Part shown: in pieces, positions 1-8,381 of the stretch
Numbering within the stretch: the stretch's first letter is position 1
How the letters are laid out: the number at the start of each line of letters is the position of its first letter
From: Bacteroidota bacterium
GTDB taxonomy: Bacteria; Bacteroidota; Bacteroidia; UKL13-3
Reading direction: 5' to 3'
NCBI GenBank assembly: GCA_027487835.1
Contig: JAIYCU010000033.1
Span: 109,195 to 173,194 of the forward strand
DNA length: 64,000 nucleotides
Made by a program: the position numbers and the translations under genes
The notes under the pieces: model-generated
Seen by the model: only the letters and a program-made list of their open reading frames with translations
Told to the model about the DNA's origin: nothing
Database searches by the model: none

Positions 1-2
1 TA

Positions 3-572
3 TTGCGTTATCAATCTTTGGTTCAACCCGAAATAATAGAAAAATTATTATCAATGAAGGCTGATAAGTACGCACAAGGACTCAATAATTTTTATATACG
101 TAAGCTTATTCCAAGATCTGATGGTGGCATTTTAGTAGCCGCTGAAAAGTATACTAGAACAGAGCAACGCTATAATTATTACCTCAATAATATGCCAATG
201 GAAGGGGTTAGAATCATTTATAATTATGATGACGTAGCCATTTTATCTATTAATGCAGACGGATCAATTCATTTTACAGATGTGGTGCGTAAAAAACAAA
301 GTGCTGTTGGAGAAATTGGCAATGCTGGCATTACAATTATTCCAACCCAAGATTTTGTTCACGTGTTATACAATAGTGAGTTGGATAAGGATGGGAATGT
401 AATGTTACATTCTGTAAATTATCAAGGGAGAGTAGAAGAAAAGATTCTTATTAAAAATACAAATTTTAACATCTCTTTAGTGCCTTATGAATTTAGGCAA
501 GTGTCTGCCAGTTCGCTTGTTGCTGCCACAATTCGTGATAAATTATTTACTTTAGTACGCATCAAATTTTAA
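3..572 (+). CDS. Unknown protein, C-terminal part (5' end outside window)
   Basis: The frame is open from the left edge, so the first visible codon (a TTG) is probably internal and the true start lies outside the window. About 190 residues are visible. They are beta-rich, with alternating hydrophobic and polar stretches and phrases such as DGGILVAAEKYTRTEQ and INADGSIHFTDVV. These resemble repeated strands of a beta-propeller or similar exported Bacteroidota protein, but I do not recognise the family. It ends 3 bases before the next gene, so it is probably the first visible gene of a rightward operon with the DUF6427 and YdcF-like genes. A copy of the dispersed 15-base motif lies at 18-32 and is read here as LVQPE. 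Confidence 0.6.
   Translation: MRYQSLVQPEIIEKLLSMKADKYAQGLNNFYIRKLIPRSDGGILVAAEKYTRTEQRYNYYLNNMPMEGVRIIYNYDDVAILSINADGSIHFTDVVRKKQSAVGEIGNAGITIIPTQDFVHVLYNSELDKDGNVMLHSVNYQGRVEEKILIKNTNFNISLVPYEFRQVSASSLVAATIRDKLFTLVRIKF
18..32 (+). repeat. Dispersed 15-base motif, C-variant
   Basis: TTGGTTCAACCCGAA at the left edge, read as LVQPE in the partial unknown gene. Confidence 0.8.
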
Positions 573-575
573 CTC

Positions 576-1565
576 GTGCTCAATCTTTTTAGATCAAATA
601 GTTTAAGTGCAGTTATTGCATTTTTGGCAGTAGCAATTTTGGCTAGACTTTCTGGCTTCATTGTTGCGTTTCCTTTGTACTTACAATCTCCAACGCCAGT
701 TGCGCAATACCTGTTGGATTGGATGCATCATTATGCACCTATGGGATGGCAAAGTGCTTTAATAGCCGCATTTTTACTAGTGTTACAAGGGTTCTTTATA
801 AATTTTATATCCAATTCTCAACAGGTTTTATTCAAGGAAAGCGTTTTACCAGGTTTGTTTTTTGTACTTATTAATAGTATTTATTTACCACAACAATTGC
901 TTAGTCCGCAGCTTATTGCAAATACCTTTATAATATTGATGGTTTATCGACTATGTTTTTTATATGAATCTGATAACCCCTTATTCCCCGTATTAGATGC
1001 AGGGATTTTGTTAGGCTTAGGATTGTTATTTGATCCAGATTTGATTTTGTACTTGCCCTTTATTTTGCTGAGTATAATTTACATGTCTAAGTTTAATCTT
1101 AGGTATCTCATGGTTGCCATTTTGGCCATTTGCGTACCCATTTACTTTTTAGCCGCTTTTTTATTTATAAATGGGAGTTTATCAGACCTATTAGATACTT
1201 TTTATTATACAATAGATAAAACATACTTTAAACCCCTTGGTATTACTTGGATTAAGGGTTTAGTTTGGTATGTTATTTTACCTATTCTTGTTTTTTCTGC
1301 GCTTCAAATTCAGGCTAATTTTTTTAGGAATAAGGTAAAAACTAGACGTCTACAGTTAATGATATTAATTATGGTTCCTTTTGGTTTTTTTTCATTATTG
1401 GCAGGAGATTACGGCTTTGAACTAGCCTTACCTTACTTGGCTATTCCTCTAAGTATTTTATTGGCAAATTATTATGTTAGAACCTCCTGGAAATGGCTTA
1501 AAGAAGGCTCCTTTATATTAATTTTGATGGCGATTATCTATTACCAATATTTTATGCCAAATTAA
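576..1565 (+). CDS. DUF6427-family integral membrane protein
   Basis: A 329-residue protein made almost entirely of hydrophobic segments. I count roughly nine to ten membrane spans, from about residue 10 (AVIAFLAVAILARLSGFIV) to the C-terminal segment near 310-325. Length, the N-terminal LFRSNS followed by a membrane span, and the central pattern (NTFIILMVYRLCFLYES, then a GLGLLFDPDLILYLPFILLSI-type region) match the DUF6427 family of Bacteroidota, whose function is unknown. The start is GTG at 576, three bases after the upstream stop, and the gene is followed after one base by the YdcF-like gene. The spacing suggests one transcript. No active-site residues are recognisable. A transport or cell-envelope role is possible but unsupported. 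Confidence 0.75.
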   Translation: MLNLFRSNSLSAVIAFLAVAILARLSGFIVAFPLYLQSPTPVAQYLLDWMHHYAPMGWQSALIAAFLLVLQGFFINFISNSQQVLFKESVLPGLFFVLINSIYLPQQLLSPQLIANTFIILMVYRLCFLYESDNPLFPVLDAGILLGLGLLFDPDLILYLPFILLSIIYMSKFNLRYLMVAILAICVPIYFLAAFLFINGSLSDLLDTFYYTIDKTYFKPLGITWIKGLVWYVILPILVFSALQIQANFFRNKVKTRRLQLMILIMVPFGFFSLLAGDYGFELALPYLAIPLSILLANYYVRTSWKWLKEGSFILILMAIIYYQYFMPN

Positions 1566-1566
1566 T

Positions 1567-2331
1567 ATGTTTTATTTTTTATCTAAGGTATTGTATGCCT
1601 TAATTGCTCCTTTGTCTTTGGTAATTATTTTCTTTATTCTTTTCTTTATTACCAAGGTGAAAAGAAATCTTTATTATGGATTCGGGCTATTAGTGTTTTT
1701 TTCAAATCCATGGTTGGCTCAAACTGTAATAAAATGGTTTGAGGTGCCTCCAATTAACATTCCAAGTTCTGCGAAATATGAGGCTATAATTATTCCTAGT
1801 GGATTTGTTTCTAACTTTACGCTAGATGGGATTGTTAGGGCTAATTTTAATGATGGAAACGATAGAATGATGCAAGCAATAGATTTGTTTCACAAAGGAG
1901 TAGCCAAGAAAATAATTTATACGGGAGGGGCCGATACTGTATTTGGTGGATTTATTCCTGAGGCCGAACTAGGACGTGCGTTTATGATGAAATGTGGAAT
2001 ACCTGATTCTTGCATTATCATCGAAACACTTTCCATGAATACATACCAAAATGCAGCTTATACCGCACAAAAATTGTCTAAAATTGACCCTGCTTGGAAT
2101 CAAAAGAAATACATACTTGTGACCGCAGGCTTCCATATGCGTAGGGCTTTAAAGTGTTTTGAAAAGCAAGAATTTAAGGTAACTGCTTATAGTGCAGATT
2201 TGAAAAGTATTAGAAGTCGGAATTCTATTTTAAATACCGTTGTGCCAAGTTATGGAGGCTTCCAAATTTGGACCTTCCTAATAAAAGAATGGATAGGTTT
2301 GGCGGTATATAAGTTTAAAGGATATATTTAG
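1567..2331 (+). CDS. YdcF/ElyC/SanA-family protein (DUF218 domain)
   Basis: A 254-residue protein with two N-terminal membrane spans (about residues 5-28 and 35-55) followed by a DUF218 domain. Family hallmarks visible are the strand EAIIIPSGF near residue 72, the GG of IYTGGAD near 118, the acidic EAELGRAFM helix, ETLSMNTYQNA, and the HMRRA segment near 195. Known relatives (ElyC, SanA, YdcF) are membrane-anchored envelope proteins linked to peptidoglycan precursor or envelope integrity; the reaction is not settled. It starts one base after the DUF6427 stop, which implies translational coupling, and ends 46 bases before uvrA. Confidence 0.85.
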   Translation: MFYFLSKVLYALIAPLSLVIIFFILFFITKVKRNLYYGFGLLVFFSNPWLAQTVIKWFEVPPINIPSSAKYEAIIIPSGFVSNFTLDGIVRANFNDGNDRMMQAIDLFHKGVAKKIIYTGGADTVFGGFIPEAELGRAFMMKCGIPDSCIIIETLSMNTYQNAAYTAQKLSKIDPAWNQKKYILVTAGFHMRRALKCFEKQEFKVTAYSADLKSIRSRNSILNTVVPSYGGFQIWTFLIKEWIGLAVYKFKGYI

Positions 2332-2337
2332 TTTATT

Positions 2338-2350
2338 TGGGTTGAACCCA
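2338..2350. repeat. Perfect 13-base palindrome in the uvrA leader, variant of the dispersed motif
   Basis: TGGGTTGAACCCA reads the same on both strands around a central G and sits about 28-40 bases before the uvrA start. It matches 13 of 15 positions of the dispersed motif when compared with TTCGGGTTGAACCAA. It could be an operator for uvrA (for example a damage-response repressor site) or just one more copy of the iterated motif. The sequence alone does not decide. Confidence 0.5.
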
Positions 2351-2377
2351 TTTTGAGTTTCTTTGTTATAAATAATA

Positions 2378-5245
2378 ATGGCTAAAAAAGACCAATCGGA
2401 TAAGACAGTTTTACCAGTGGTAGAAACTATTGAAATTATAGAAATTTTAGGGGCACGTGAGCACAATCTTAAGAACATTGATGTGAGCATTCCTCGAAAT
2501 AAACTAGTTACCATTACAGGATTAAGCGGCAGTGGTAAATCTTCTTTGGCATTCGATACGCTATTTGCAGAAGGCCAAAGAAGATATATGGAAAGTTTTT
2601 CTGCCTATGCTAGGCAGTTTATTGGCAATATGGAGCGTCCAGATGTCGATAAAATTAATGGCTTATCACCTGTGATTGCAATTGAGCAAAAAACAGTTAA
2701 TAAAAATCCACGCTCTACTGTAGGCACCATTACAGAAATTTATGATTTTTTGCGTCTTCTTTTTGCCAGAGCTGCTGATGCCTATAGCTATGAAAGCGGT
2801 GAAAAAATGGTACGGTTTTCAGAGGATCAAATCATTAGCTCTATTGTTCAAAAGTTTGAAAACACAAAGGTTTCAATTCTTGCACCCCTCATTAAAGGAA
2901 GAAAAGGTCATTATAGGGAACTGTTTGAGCAAGTTAGAAAGCAAGGATATACTAAGGTTAGATTGGATGGAGTGGTAGTTGATATTGTCCCAAAAATGCA
3001 AGCCGACCGCTATAAAATTCATGATATTGAATTATTAATAGATAGAATCGACACTACCAAAGGTGCCCGTTTTAGAATTGCAGAAAGTGTGAAAAGTGCT
3101 TTAAAAATGGGCAAAGGAACCTTATTGGTCCTCGATAATGACAATAATGAAGTATTTCATTATAGTAAATTTTTGATGGACCCAAAGAGCGGGATTTCTT
3201 ATGATGAGCCCCAGCCTAATAGTTTTTCTTTTAACTCTCCTTATGGAGCCTGCCCTGATTGTGATGGACTAGGTGTAAAAAGTATTATTGATGAAAAGGC
3301 CATTATTCCTGACCCTAAATTAAGTATCAACAAAGGGGCATTAACACCACTTGGCGAAGCAAGAGATAATTGGACTTTCCTTCAATTACGTGAAATAGGG
3401 AAAAGACATAAGTTTTCATTTGCTGACCCAATTGAAAAAATTAGTAAAGAGGCCTTAACCGTTATTTTATATGGCTCTGATGAGCCCATCGTAATCCCCT
3501 ATCAATATAGCAGTGGGTATACGCAAAATTACAATGCTAATTGGGAAGGATTGGTGCCGCTAATTACACGCCATTACCACGAGAAAAGCTATGATGCTAT
3601 TTATCGTTGGGCCGAGGAGTTTATGGAGCTACAGCCTTGTCCAGCTTGTAATGGTGCACGGCTAAAAAAAGAATCCCTATACTATAAAATAGGAGGCAAG
3701 AATATTGCGGAATTGGCCCAAATGGAAATCCATGCTTTAGGAGATTGGTTTGCAGATGTTGAAAAACGGATGGACGAAAAACAGCTGATTATTTCAGTTG
3801 AGATTTTGAAAGAAATACGAAGCAGAATCTCCTTTTTAAGAAATGTAGGAATTGATTATTTAACCCTTAATTCACCTTCCAAAACCTTGAGTGGTGGCGA
3901 GGCTCAACGAATTAGGTTAGCAACTCAAATTGGCTCTCAACTTACCGGTGTGTTATACATTTTGGATGAACCTAGTATCGGGCTTCATCAAAGAGACAAT
4001 GTGCGTTTAATTGACTCTTTAAAAGCGCTTAGAGATATTGGCAATAGTGTTATTGTGGTTGAACACGATAAAGACATGATGGAAGAAAGTGATTTTATAT
4101 TGGACATTGGATATGGTGCGGGTGTTCATGGCGGTCACATTGCTGCCCAGGGCACACTTAAAGATATTCTAGCTTCTAATTCAATTACCGCCCAATATCT
4201 TAATGGCGTTAGGCGGATAGAAATTCCTGCAGAAAGACGTAAAGGAAACGGCAAATCACTACAAATAAAGGGCGCTACTGGAAATAATTTAAAAGATGTA
4301 AGTGTTAATTTCCCATTGGGCAAATTGATTTGTGTAACTGGGGTAAGCGGCAGTGGCAAATCTTCGCTCATCAATGAAACGCTTTATCCAATTTTACGCC
4401 AGCACTTCTATAACTCTCACCAAAAACCTTTACCTTACAAAAGTTTAAAGGGTATCGAACACATTGATAAAGTTATTGAAATAGACCAAAGCCCAATTGG
4501 CAGAACTCCTAGAAGTAATCCTGCAACCTATGTGGAGGTTTTTAGTGATATCAGAAACCTATTTGCTTCTTTGCCCGAGGCTAAAATTAGAGGCTATAAA
4601 CCAGGCAGATTTTCTTTTAATGTGAAGGGCGGTAGATGTGAAACTTGCCAAGGCGCAGGCATGCGCGCTATAGAAATGAATTTCTTGCCAGATGTTTATG
4701 TTAAATGTGAAACCTGCAATGGAAAGCGTTATAACCGTGAGACTTTAGAAGTTCGTTATAAGGGTAAAAGTATCAATGATGTGTTAGATATGCCAGTAGA
4801 AGAAGCAAAAAATTACTTTGAGCATACACCTCATATTCTCCGCAAAATAAGTGCTCTTGATGATGTTGGATTAGGGTATATCACCTTGGGTCAACAAAGC
4901 ACCACACTCAGTGGTGGAGAAGCCCAAAGGGTAAAGTTAGCTACTGAACTAAGTAAAAAAGATACGGGAAATACTTTTTATATTTTAGATGAACCTACCA
5001 CCGGACTCCATTTTGAAGATGTACGAGTGCTTTTAGAGGTGCTTCAAAAATTAACAGATAAAGGCAATACTGTGTTAGTTATTGAACACAATTTAGACAT
5101 CATAAAAGTTGCTGACTACATTATAGATATTGGCCCTGAAGGTGGCAGACATGGAGGTGAGGTTGTGGCAGTTGGAACACCAGAAGAACTTGTTAAATCA
5201 ACCCGAAGCCACACTGCAAAGTTCTTGATAAAAGAATTAGTTTAG
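2378..5245 (+). CDS. uvrA: Excinuclease ABC subunit A
   Basis: Full-length UvrA (955 residues, close to the usual 940-960), the damage-recognition ATPase of nucleotide excision repair. Two ABC modules are visible. The N-terminal Walker A is GLSGSGKSSLAF near residue 49, with its signature LSGGEAQRIRLATQIG near 505 and Walker B ILDEPSIGLH. The C-terminal Walker A is GVSGSGKSSL near 655, with signature LSGGEAQRVKLATELS near 845 and ILDEPTTGLH. Zinc-binding Cys pairs are present (CPDC/CDGLG and CPAC in the first half; CETCQGAG and CETCNGKR in the second). The start follows an A-rich leader without a Shine-Dalgarno sequence. The last 9 bases overlap the tail of the convergent VOC gene. No frameshift or missing motif was seen. 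Confidence 0.98.
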   Translation: MAKKDQSDKTVLPVVETIEIIEILGAREHNLKNIDVSIPRNKLVTITGLSGSGKSSLAFDTLFAEGQRRYMESFSAYARQFIGNMERPDVDKINGLSPVIAIEQKTVNKNPRSTVGTITEIYDFLRLLFARAADAYSYESGEKMVRFSEDQIISSIVQKFENTKVSILAPLIKGRKGHYRELFEQVRKQGYTKVRLDGVVVDIVPKMQADRYKIHDIELLIDRIDTTKGARFRIAESVKSALKMGKGTLLVLDNDNNEVFHYSKFLMDPKSGISYDEPQPNSFSFNSPYGACPDCDGLGVKSIIDEKAIIPDPKLSINKGALTPLGEARDNWTFLQLREIGKRHKFSFADPIEKISKEALTVILYGSDEPIVIPYQYSSGYTQNYNANWEGLVPLITRHYHEKSYDAIYRWAEEFMELQPCPACNGARLKKESLYYKIGGKNIAELAQMEIHALGDWFADVEKRMDEKQLIISVEILKEIRSRISFLRNVGIDYLTLNSPSKTLSGGEAQRIRLATQIGSQLTGVLYILDEPSIGLHQRDNVRLIDSLKALRDIGNSVIVVEHDKDMMEESDFILDIGYGAGVHGGHIAAQGTLKDILASNSITAQYLNGVRRIEIPAERRKGNGKSLQIKGATGNNLKDVSVNFPLGKLICVTGVSGSGKSSLINETLYPILRQHFYNSHQKPLPYKSLKGIEHIDKVIEIDQSPIGRTPRSNPATYVEVFSDIRNLFASLPEAKIRGYKPGRFSFNVKGGRCETCQGAGMRAIEMNFLPDVYVKCETCNGKRYNRETLEVRYKGKSINDVLDMPVEEAKNYFEHTPHILRKISALDDVGLGYITLGQQSTTLSGGEAQRVKLATELSKKDTGNTFYILDEPTTGLHFEDVRVLLEVLQKLTDKGNTVLVIEHNLDIIKVADYIIDIGPEGGRHGGEVVAVGTPEELVKSTRSHTAKFLIKELV

Positions 5246-5632
5246 ATCGCAAGTAAAGGCCCAATCAATGCCAAACTGATCAGTTAAAGTTCCATACCTT
5301 GCCCCCCAAAATGTATCTTGCAAATGCATGGTAATTTTGCCGCCCTTTGCTAGGTTTTTAAATACATCATCCATTATAAAAACCTCTACAAAACTTAAGT
5401 TCATCGTACTGTTCTTTACTGGGTTTAATTCAGGTTGATCCGAACCATTGATGCGGTTATTTTCGAATAATAATTCAGCATGCATTAATTTTTCTTCAAA
5501 CCCATTAGGAACTTCTATTGGGGAGCCTTCATAACGATTTAGGGCAATGATTTCGCCTCCAAAGACTTGGGCATAAAATTGGAAGGCGGCCTCACATTGG
5601 CCATTAAAAACAAGATGTGGAGCAAGTATCAT
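5237..5632 (-). CDS. VOC-superfamily protein (PhnB/glyoxalase-like)
   Basis: A 131-residue protein of the PhnB/'3-demethylubiquinone methyltransferase-like' branch of the vicinal oxygen chelate fold. It has the characteristic opening PHLVFNGQCEAAFQFYAQVFGGE, here split as PHLVFNGQCEAAFQFYA then QVFGGE, a central HAELLFENNRINGSD, and the C-terminal DTFWGARYGTLTDQFGIDW. Despite the historical family name, these are generally metal-binding proteins of unknown substrate, and no methyltransferase motif is present. The gene is convergent with uvrA, and its stop codon lies inside the last codons of uvrA (9 shared bases). It is monocistronic by position. Confidence 0.88.
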   Translation of the reverse strand: MILAPHLVFNGQCEAAFQFYAQVFGGEIIALNRYEGSPIEVPNGFEEKLMHAELLFENNRINGSDQPELNPVKNSTMNLSFVEVFIMDDVFKNLAKGGKITMHLQDTFWGARYGTLTDQFGIDWAFTCDLN

Positions 5633-5701
5633 AGTTTTGATTTAAGCTTCAAAACTGCAAAAAGATGGGAACTCTAAAAATGAGTTAAATCATACACTTA
5701 G

Positions 5702-6436
5702 TTAAGCCTGAGAAACAATAAGTGGTTCTTTTTCATCTACATGCTCAAACCTATAGCCTATTCCTCTAGCACTTTGAATATACTCTGGTTGTTTCGGGTC
5801 TTTTTCAAAATATTTGCGTAAGGCCAGAATAAAATTATCAATGGTTCTTGTATTAGGAATTACTGTATAATCCCAAACAACCTTTAAGATATGCTCCCTA
5901 CTTACCACCTGATTTTTGTTTTCAATGAGCAAACGCATCAATAGCAATTCTTTTTTCGTAAGTTCAAAAACTCCTGATATACCGCTAGCCTCATGACTTT
6001 CAAAGTTTATCCAATTGCTTCCAAAAGTGAAAATTTTGGGTATTCTGTTCTCATTGGTTTCTTTAATCTGTTTACTGCGATCAATGAGTTTTCTCACTCG
6101 GAGCATTAACTCCTCTAGTTCAAAAGGTTTTGTTAAATAATCGTCTGCTCCCTTTTTAAGTCCTGCAATTCTGTCTGCTGGGGTATTTTTAGCTGAAAGA
6201 AACAACACAGGAATATTTTGGTCATACATCCTGATATTCTCGCAAACCATTAATCCATCCATTTCTGGCAACATGATGTCAAGGATAACTAAATCGAATT
6301 TTTGTTCCCTAAAGCTTCTAACAGCATCTGTACCAGTTCCTGACAGATGCACTACATATCCTTCAAGCTCAAGATTTAACTTAATTGCATGTTGTAAATG
6401 AACCTCATCTTCCACAAGTAATATTCTATTCTGCAT
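5702..6436 (-). CDS. OmpR-family response regulator
   Basis: A 244-residue two-domain regulator. The receiver domain (residues 1-120) has the acidic pair E9/D10, the phosphoacceptor D53 in LVILDIMLPEMDG, and K103 in YLTKPF. The C-terminal half (about 135-235) is a winged-helix DNA-binding domain with the ELTKKELLLMRLLIENKNQ region and the TIDNFILALRKYF recognition-helix area, ending GIGYRF. It overlaps the 3' end of the histidine kinase gene by 11 bases and must be its partner. Target genes are unknown; the operon's PspC protein suggests an envelope-related signal. Confidence 0.95.
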   Translation of the reverse strand: MQNRILLVEDEVHLQHAIKLNLELEGYVVHLSGTGTDAVRSFREQKFDLVILDIMLPEMDGLMVCENIRMYDQNIPVLFLSAKNTPADRIAGLKKGADDYLTKPFELEELMLRVRKLIDRSKQIKETNENRIPKIFTFGSNWINFESHEASGISGVFELTKKELLLMRLLIENKNQVVSREHILKVVWDYTVIPNTRTIDNFILALRKYFEKDPKQPEYIQSARGIGYRFEHVDEKEPLIVSQA

Positions 6437-7535
6437 TCGACTTAAATTTTATTTCAAACTTTGTTCCTTTTGGTTCAACAGAACCCAACATTATCTTAGC
6501 TTTATGTAACTCAATCAAATGTCTCACTATGAATAACCCTAAACCTGTACCTTTTGTTTTTCTGGTATTTTCGTCCCCGCTTCTATAAAATTTATTGAAT
6601 AATAATTTTTTGTCGTTTTCAGAAATGCCTGGGCCATTGTCTGCAATGCTAAGAGTTACCTCTCCATTTCTTGAGATTAGTTTAATCCAAATACTAACTG
6701 CAGGACCTCCATATTTAACAGCATTGGTGAGTAAATTCCCTAAAATCATTTCAATGGCATTTGGGTCTGTTTTTAGGAGTACCTGCTCTTCAATCTCTAA
6801 GTGAATTCGCTCTGATAAGTTTCTTGGTTTTGAAAAATTGAGCACATATTCTGTGCATAGCTCACTTAAATTCACATTTTGGTATTGCAATTGATATGCT
6901 TTGCTATCTAATTGGGCTGATAACAATAAGTTTTCTACTTGTGTTTGCAAGCGTCCAACCTCATCAAGAGAATTACTAATTATTTCATTCGTTTGTTTTT
7001 CATCTAACTTTCTTTTCCGCATGGTTTCTAGGTAAAGCCGCACAGCAGTTAAGGGCGTTTTGAGCTCATGGGTTATAGAAAGTAAAAAATTTGATTGTTG
7101 TTTTTTAAAGCCAATTTCTTTTCGCAAACTTCTATAAATGGTTAAAATACCCCAAAAAAGTAGAAGCATCATAACAACCCCTTCCAACACATACATCCAT
7201 ACTTTTCGTTGATATGATTTTTCTATTTTAAGGTAGCTATCCCAGCTAGGCTTTATCATGAAATTTCTTAATGGATCATATTTATCAATGATCATTAACT
7301 CCAGTTGAGGATAGTGCAAATCAAAATACTTTTTCATTCCAATTGAATCATAAAAAAGCTCTTGATCCACTGCCCCCTGTATGTCAAATGTTGCTTTGTA
7401 ACTAAGGTTATTGAGCACTTCAAACTGTTGCTCATAAATGATTTTAGAACTTCTGTAATGTGCAAAAGTCCACCAGCCAAATGCAGCTAAAATATAAATA
7501 CTTAAAAGGATGAAAATTACCCCTGTTCTGCTCAA
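6426..7535 (-). CDS. Membrane sensor histidine kinase
   Basis: A 369-residue kinase with membrane spans at about residues 5-25 and 112-134, framing a periplasmic sensor of about 85 residues. No HAMP domain is obvious between the second span and the H-box (LLSITHELKTPLTAVRL, phospho-acceptor H156). The ATPase domain follows, with the N-box NAVKYGG, the G1 box IADNGPGI and the G2 box GTGLGLFI. It is translationally coupled to the OmpR-type regulator downstream (11-base overlap) and starts 12 bases after the PspC gene. The periplasmic domain is not a family I recognise, so the ligand is unknown. Confidence 0.95.
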   Translation of the reverse strand: MSRTGVIFILLSIYILAAFGWWTFAHYRSSKIIYEQQFEVLNNLSYKATFDIQGAVDQELFYDSIGMKKYFDLHYPQLELMIIDKYDPLRNFMIKPSWDSYLKIEKSYQRKVWMYVLEGVVMMLLLFWGILTIYRSLRKEIGFKKQQSNFLLSITHELKTPLTAVRLYLETMRKRKLDEKQTNEIISNSLDEVGRLQTQVENLLLSAQLDSKAYQLQYQNVNLSELCTEYVLNFSKPRNLSERIHLEIEEQVLLKTDPNAIEMILGNLLTNAVKYGGPAVSIWIKLISRNGEVTLSIADNGPGISENDKKLLFNKFYRSGDENTRKTKGTGLGLFIVRHLIELHKAKIMLGSVEPKGTKFEIKFKSNAE

Positions 7536-7547
7536 CTTAGCCGTTAA

Positions 7548-7766
7548 TTAAAGTTCCCACATGGTCTTTCTGCCAGGTTTAACATATTGTTTAATATTTA
7601 TCCAAAATGCCATTACCAGATAAATAATGATAGGAGAGCCCATCGTTATAAAGGAGGTATAAATAAAGTACAAGCGAATGGTTGAGGATGAAATCCCAAA
7701 CCTTTCACCTATATAGTTGCAAACGCCAAAGGCGCGCTTTTCTACATAATATTTAACTTTATCCAT
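7548..7766 (-). CDS. Small PspC-domain membrane protein
   Basis: A 72-residue protein with the PspC fold: a basic N-terminus (KRAFGVCNYIGERFGI), then hydrophobic segments at about 29-42 and 44-58, ending in a short charged tail. PspC-type proteins sit in the inner membrane, and in proteobacteria PspC takes part in the envelope-stress response. It lies 12 bases upstream of the histidine kinase gene and 30 bases downstream of the exported-protein gene. That placement makes it a plausible membrane accessory to the kinase/regulator pair (inference from context only). Confidence 0.85.
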   Translation of the reverse strand: MDKVKYYVEKRAFGVCNYIGERFGISSSTIRLYFIYTSFITMGSPIIIYLVMAFWINIKQYVKPGRKTMWEL

Positions 7767-7796
7767 TTTCTTTACTAGGCACCAATAATAATGATT

Positions 7797-8381
7797 TTAT
7801 TTAAAAGTTTCAATATGCCAACCCTCTTGCATTTTATTTTTGGGCTTATCAGAAAAAATAAGATTCATGCCAACGTTTATTCCTATACCTACTCCTAATG
7901 AGATGGCCAAGTTTTTACCATTGCTAAATTTCTTGTCTTCATTCAGGTTTTTAAGCAGTAAAATTGCGCTTAAGCCGGCACTAATGCCTATCATACTTTT
8001 TAAGAAATTGGCGCCTGCCGACCGTCTTTTGAATGCCTCAATATCCCTAAATTTAATTTCTTTCCAAGGATTGTTTGTGCCTATAAATACACCAGAAAGT
8101 GGCGAGTAAGGGTGCACAATCCCTACAATTAAAGATGAATCGCTCACCCCTTGTAAAGTGTGTTTATAAAATTCTGTTTGACCCAAATACCCTTTATATT
8201 TAAGGATTAAGTAATCGCCTTGGTAGGCTGTTACTACCTTTTGATGGCTAGAATCAATAAATCGCAGTCCTGATTGAGCCTTACTTGTTTGGTTCAAACC
8301 GAATACAAGAAGGATTAGGTAAATCCCATTTAAAATTGAGATTCTTTGAAAAGGTGTGAGGCAAATTGGCAACTTAAGCAT
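7797..8381 (-). CDS. Small exported or membrane-anchored protein of unknown function
   Basis: A 194-residue protein with a signal-peptide-like stretch (ILNGIYLILLVFGLNQTSKAQ, ending near residue 36), a soluble beta-rich middle (VTAYQGDYLILKYKGYLGQTEF) and a hydrophobic helix pair near 130-175 (GISAGLSAILLLKNL and LAISLGVGIGINVGMNL). The start at 8381 lies 52 bases inside the end of the DUF2851 gene. A TTG three codons further in is the only nearby alternative, because no other Met precedes the mature region. I do not recognise the family. An exact copy of the 15-base dispersed motif (8289-8303) is read here in its signal peptide as FGLNQ. Confidence 0.7.
   Translation of the reverse strand: MLKLPICLTPFQRISILNGIYLILLVFGLNQTSKAQSGLRFIDSSHQKVVTAYQGDYLILKYKGYLGQTEFYKHTLQGVSDSSLIVGIVHPYSPLSGVFIGTNNPWKEIKFRDIEAFKRRSAGANFLKSMIGISAGLSAILLLKNLNEDKKFSNGKNLAISLGVGIGINVGMNLIFSDKPKNKMQEGWHIETFK
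8289..8303 (+). repeat. Dispersed 15-base motif, exact copy
   Basis: TTGGTTCAAACCGAA on the plus strand, inside the minus-strand exported-protein gene where it encodes FGLNQ. Confidence 0.85.

Noticed and set aside
6470..6483. TTGGTTCAACAGAA as a motif copy
   Set aside because: It needs a one-base deletion and a substitution relative to the consensus. It may be a decayed copy but is too weak to count.
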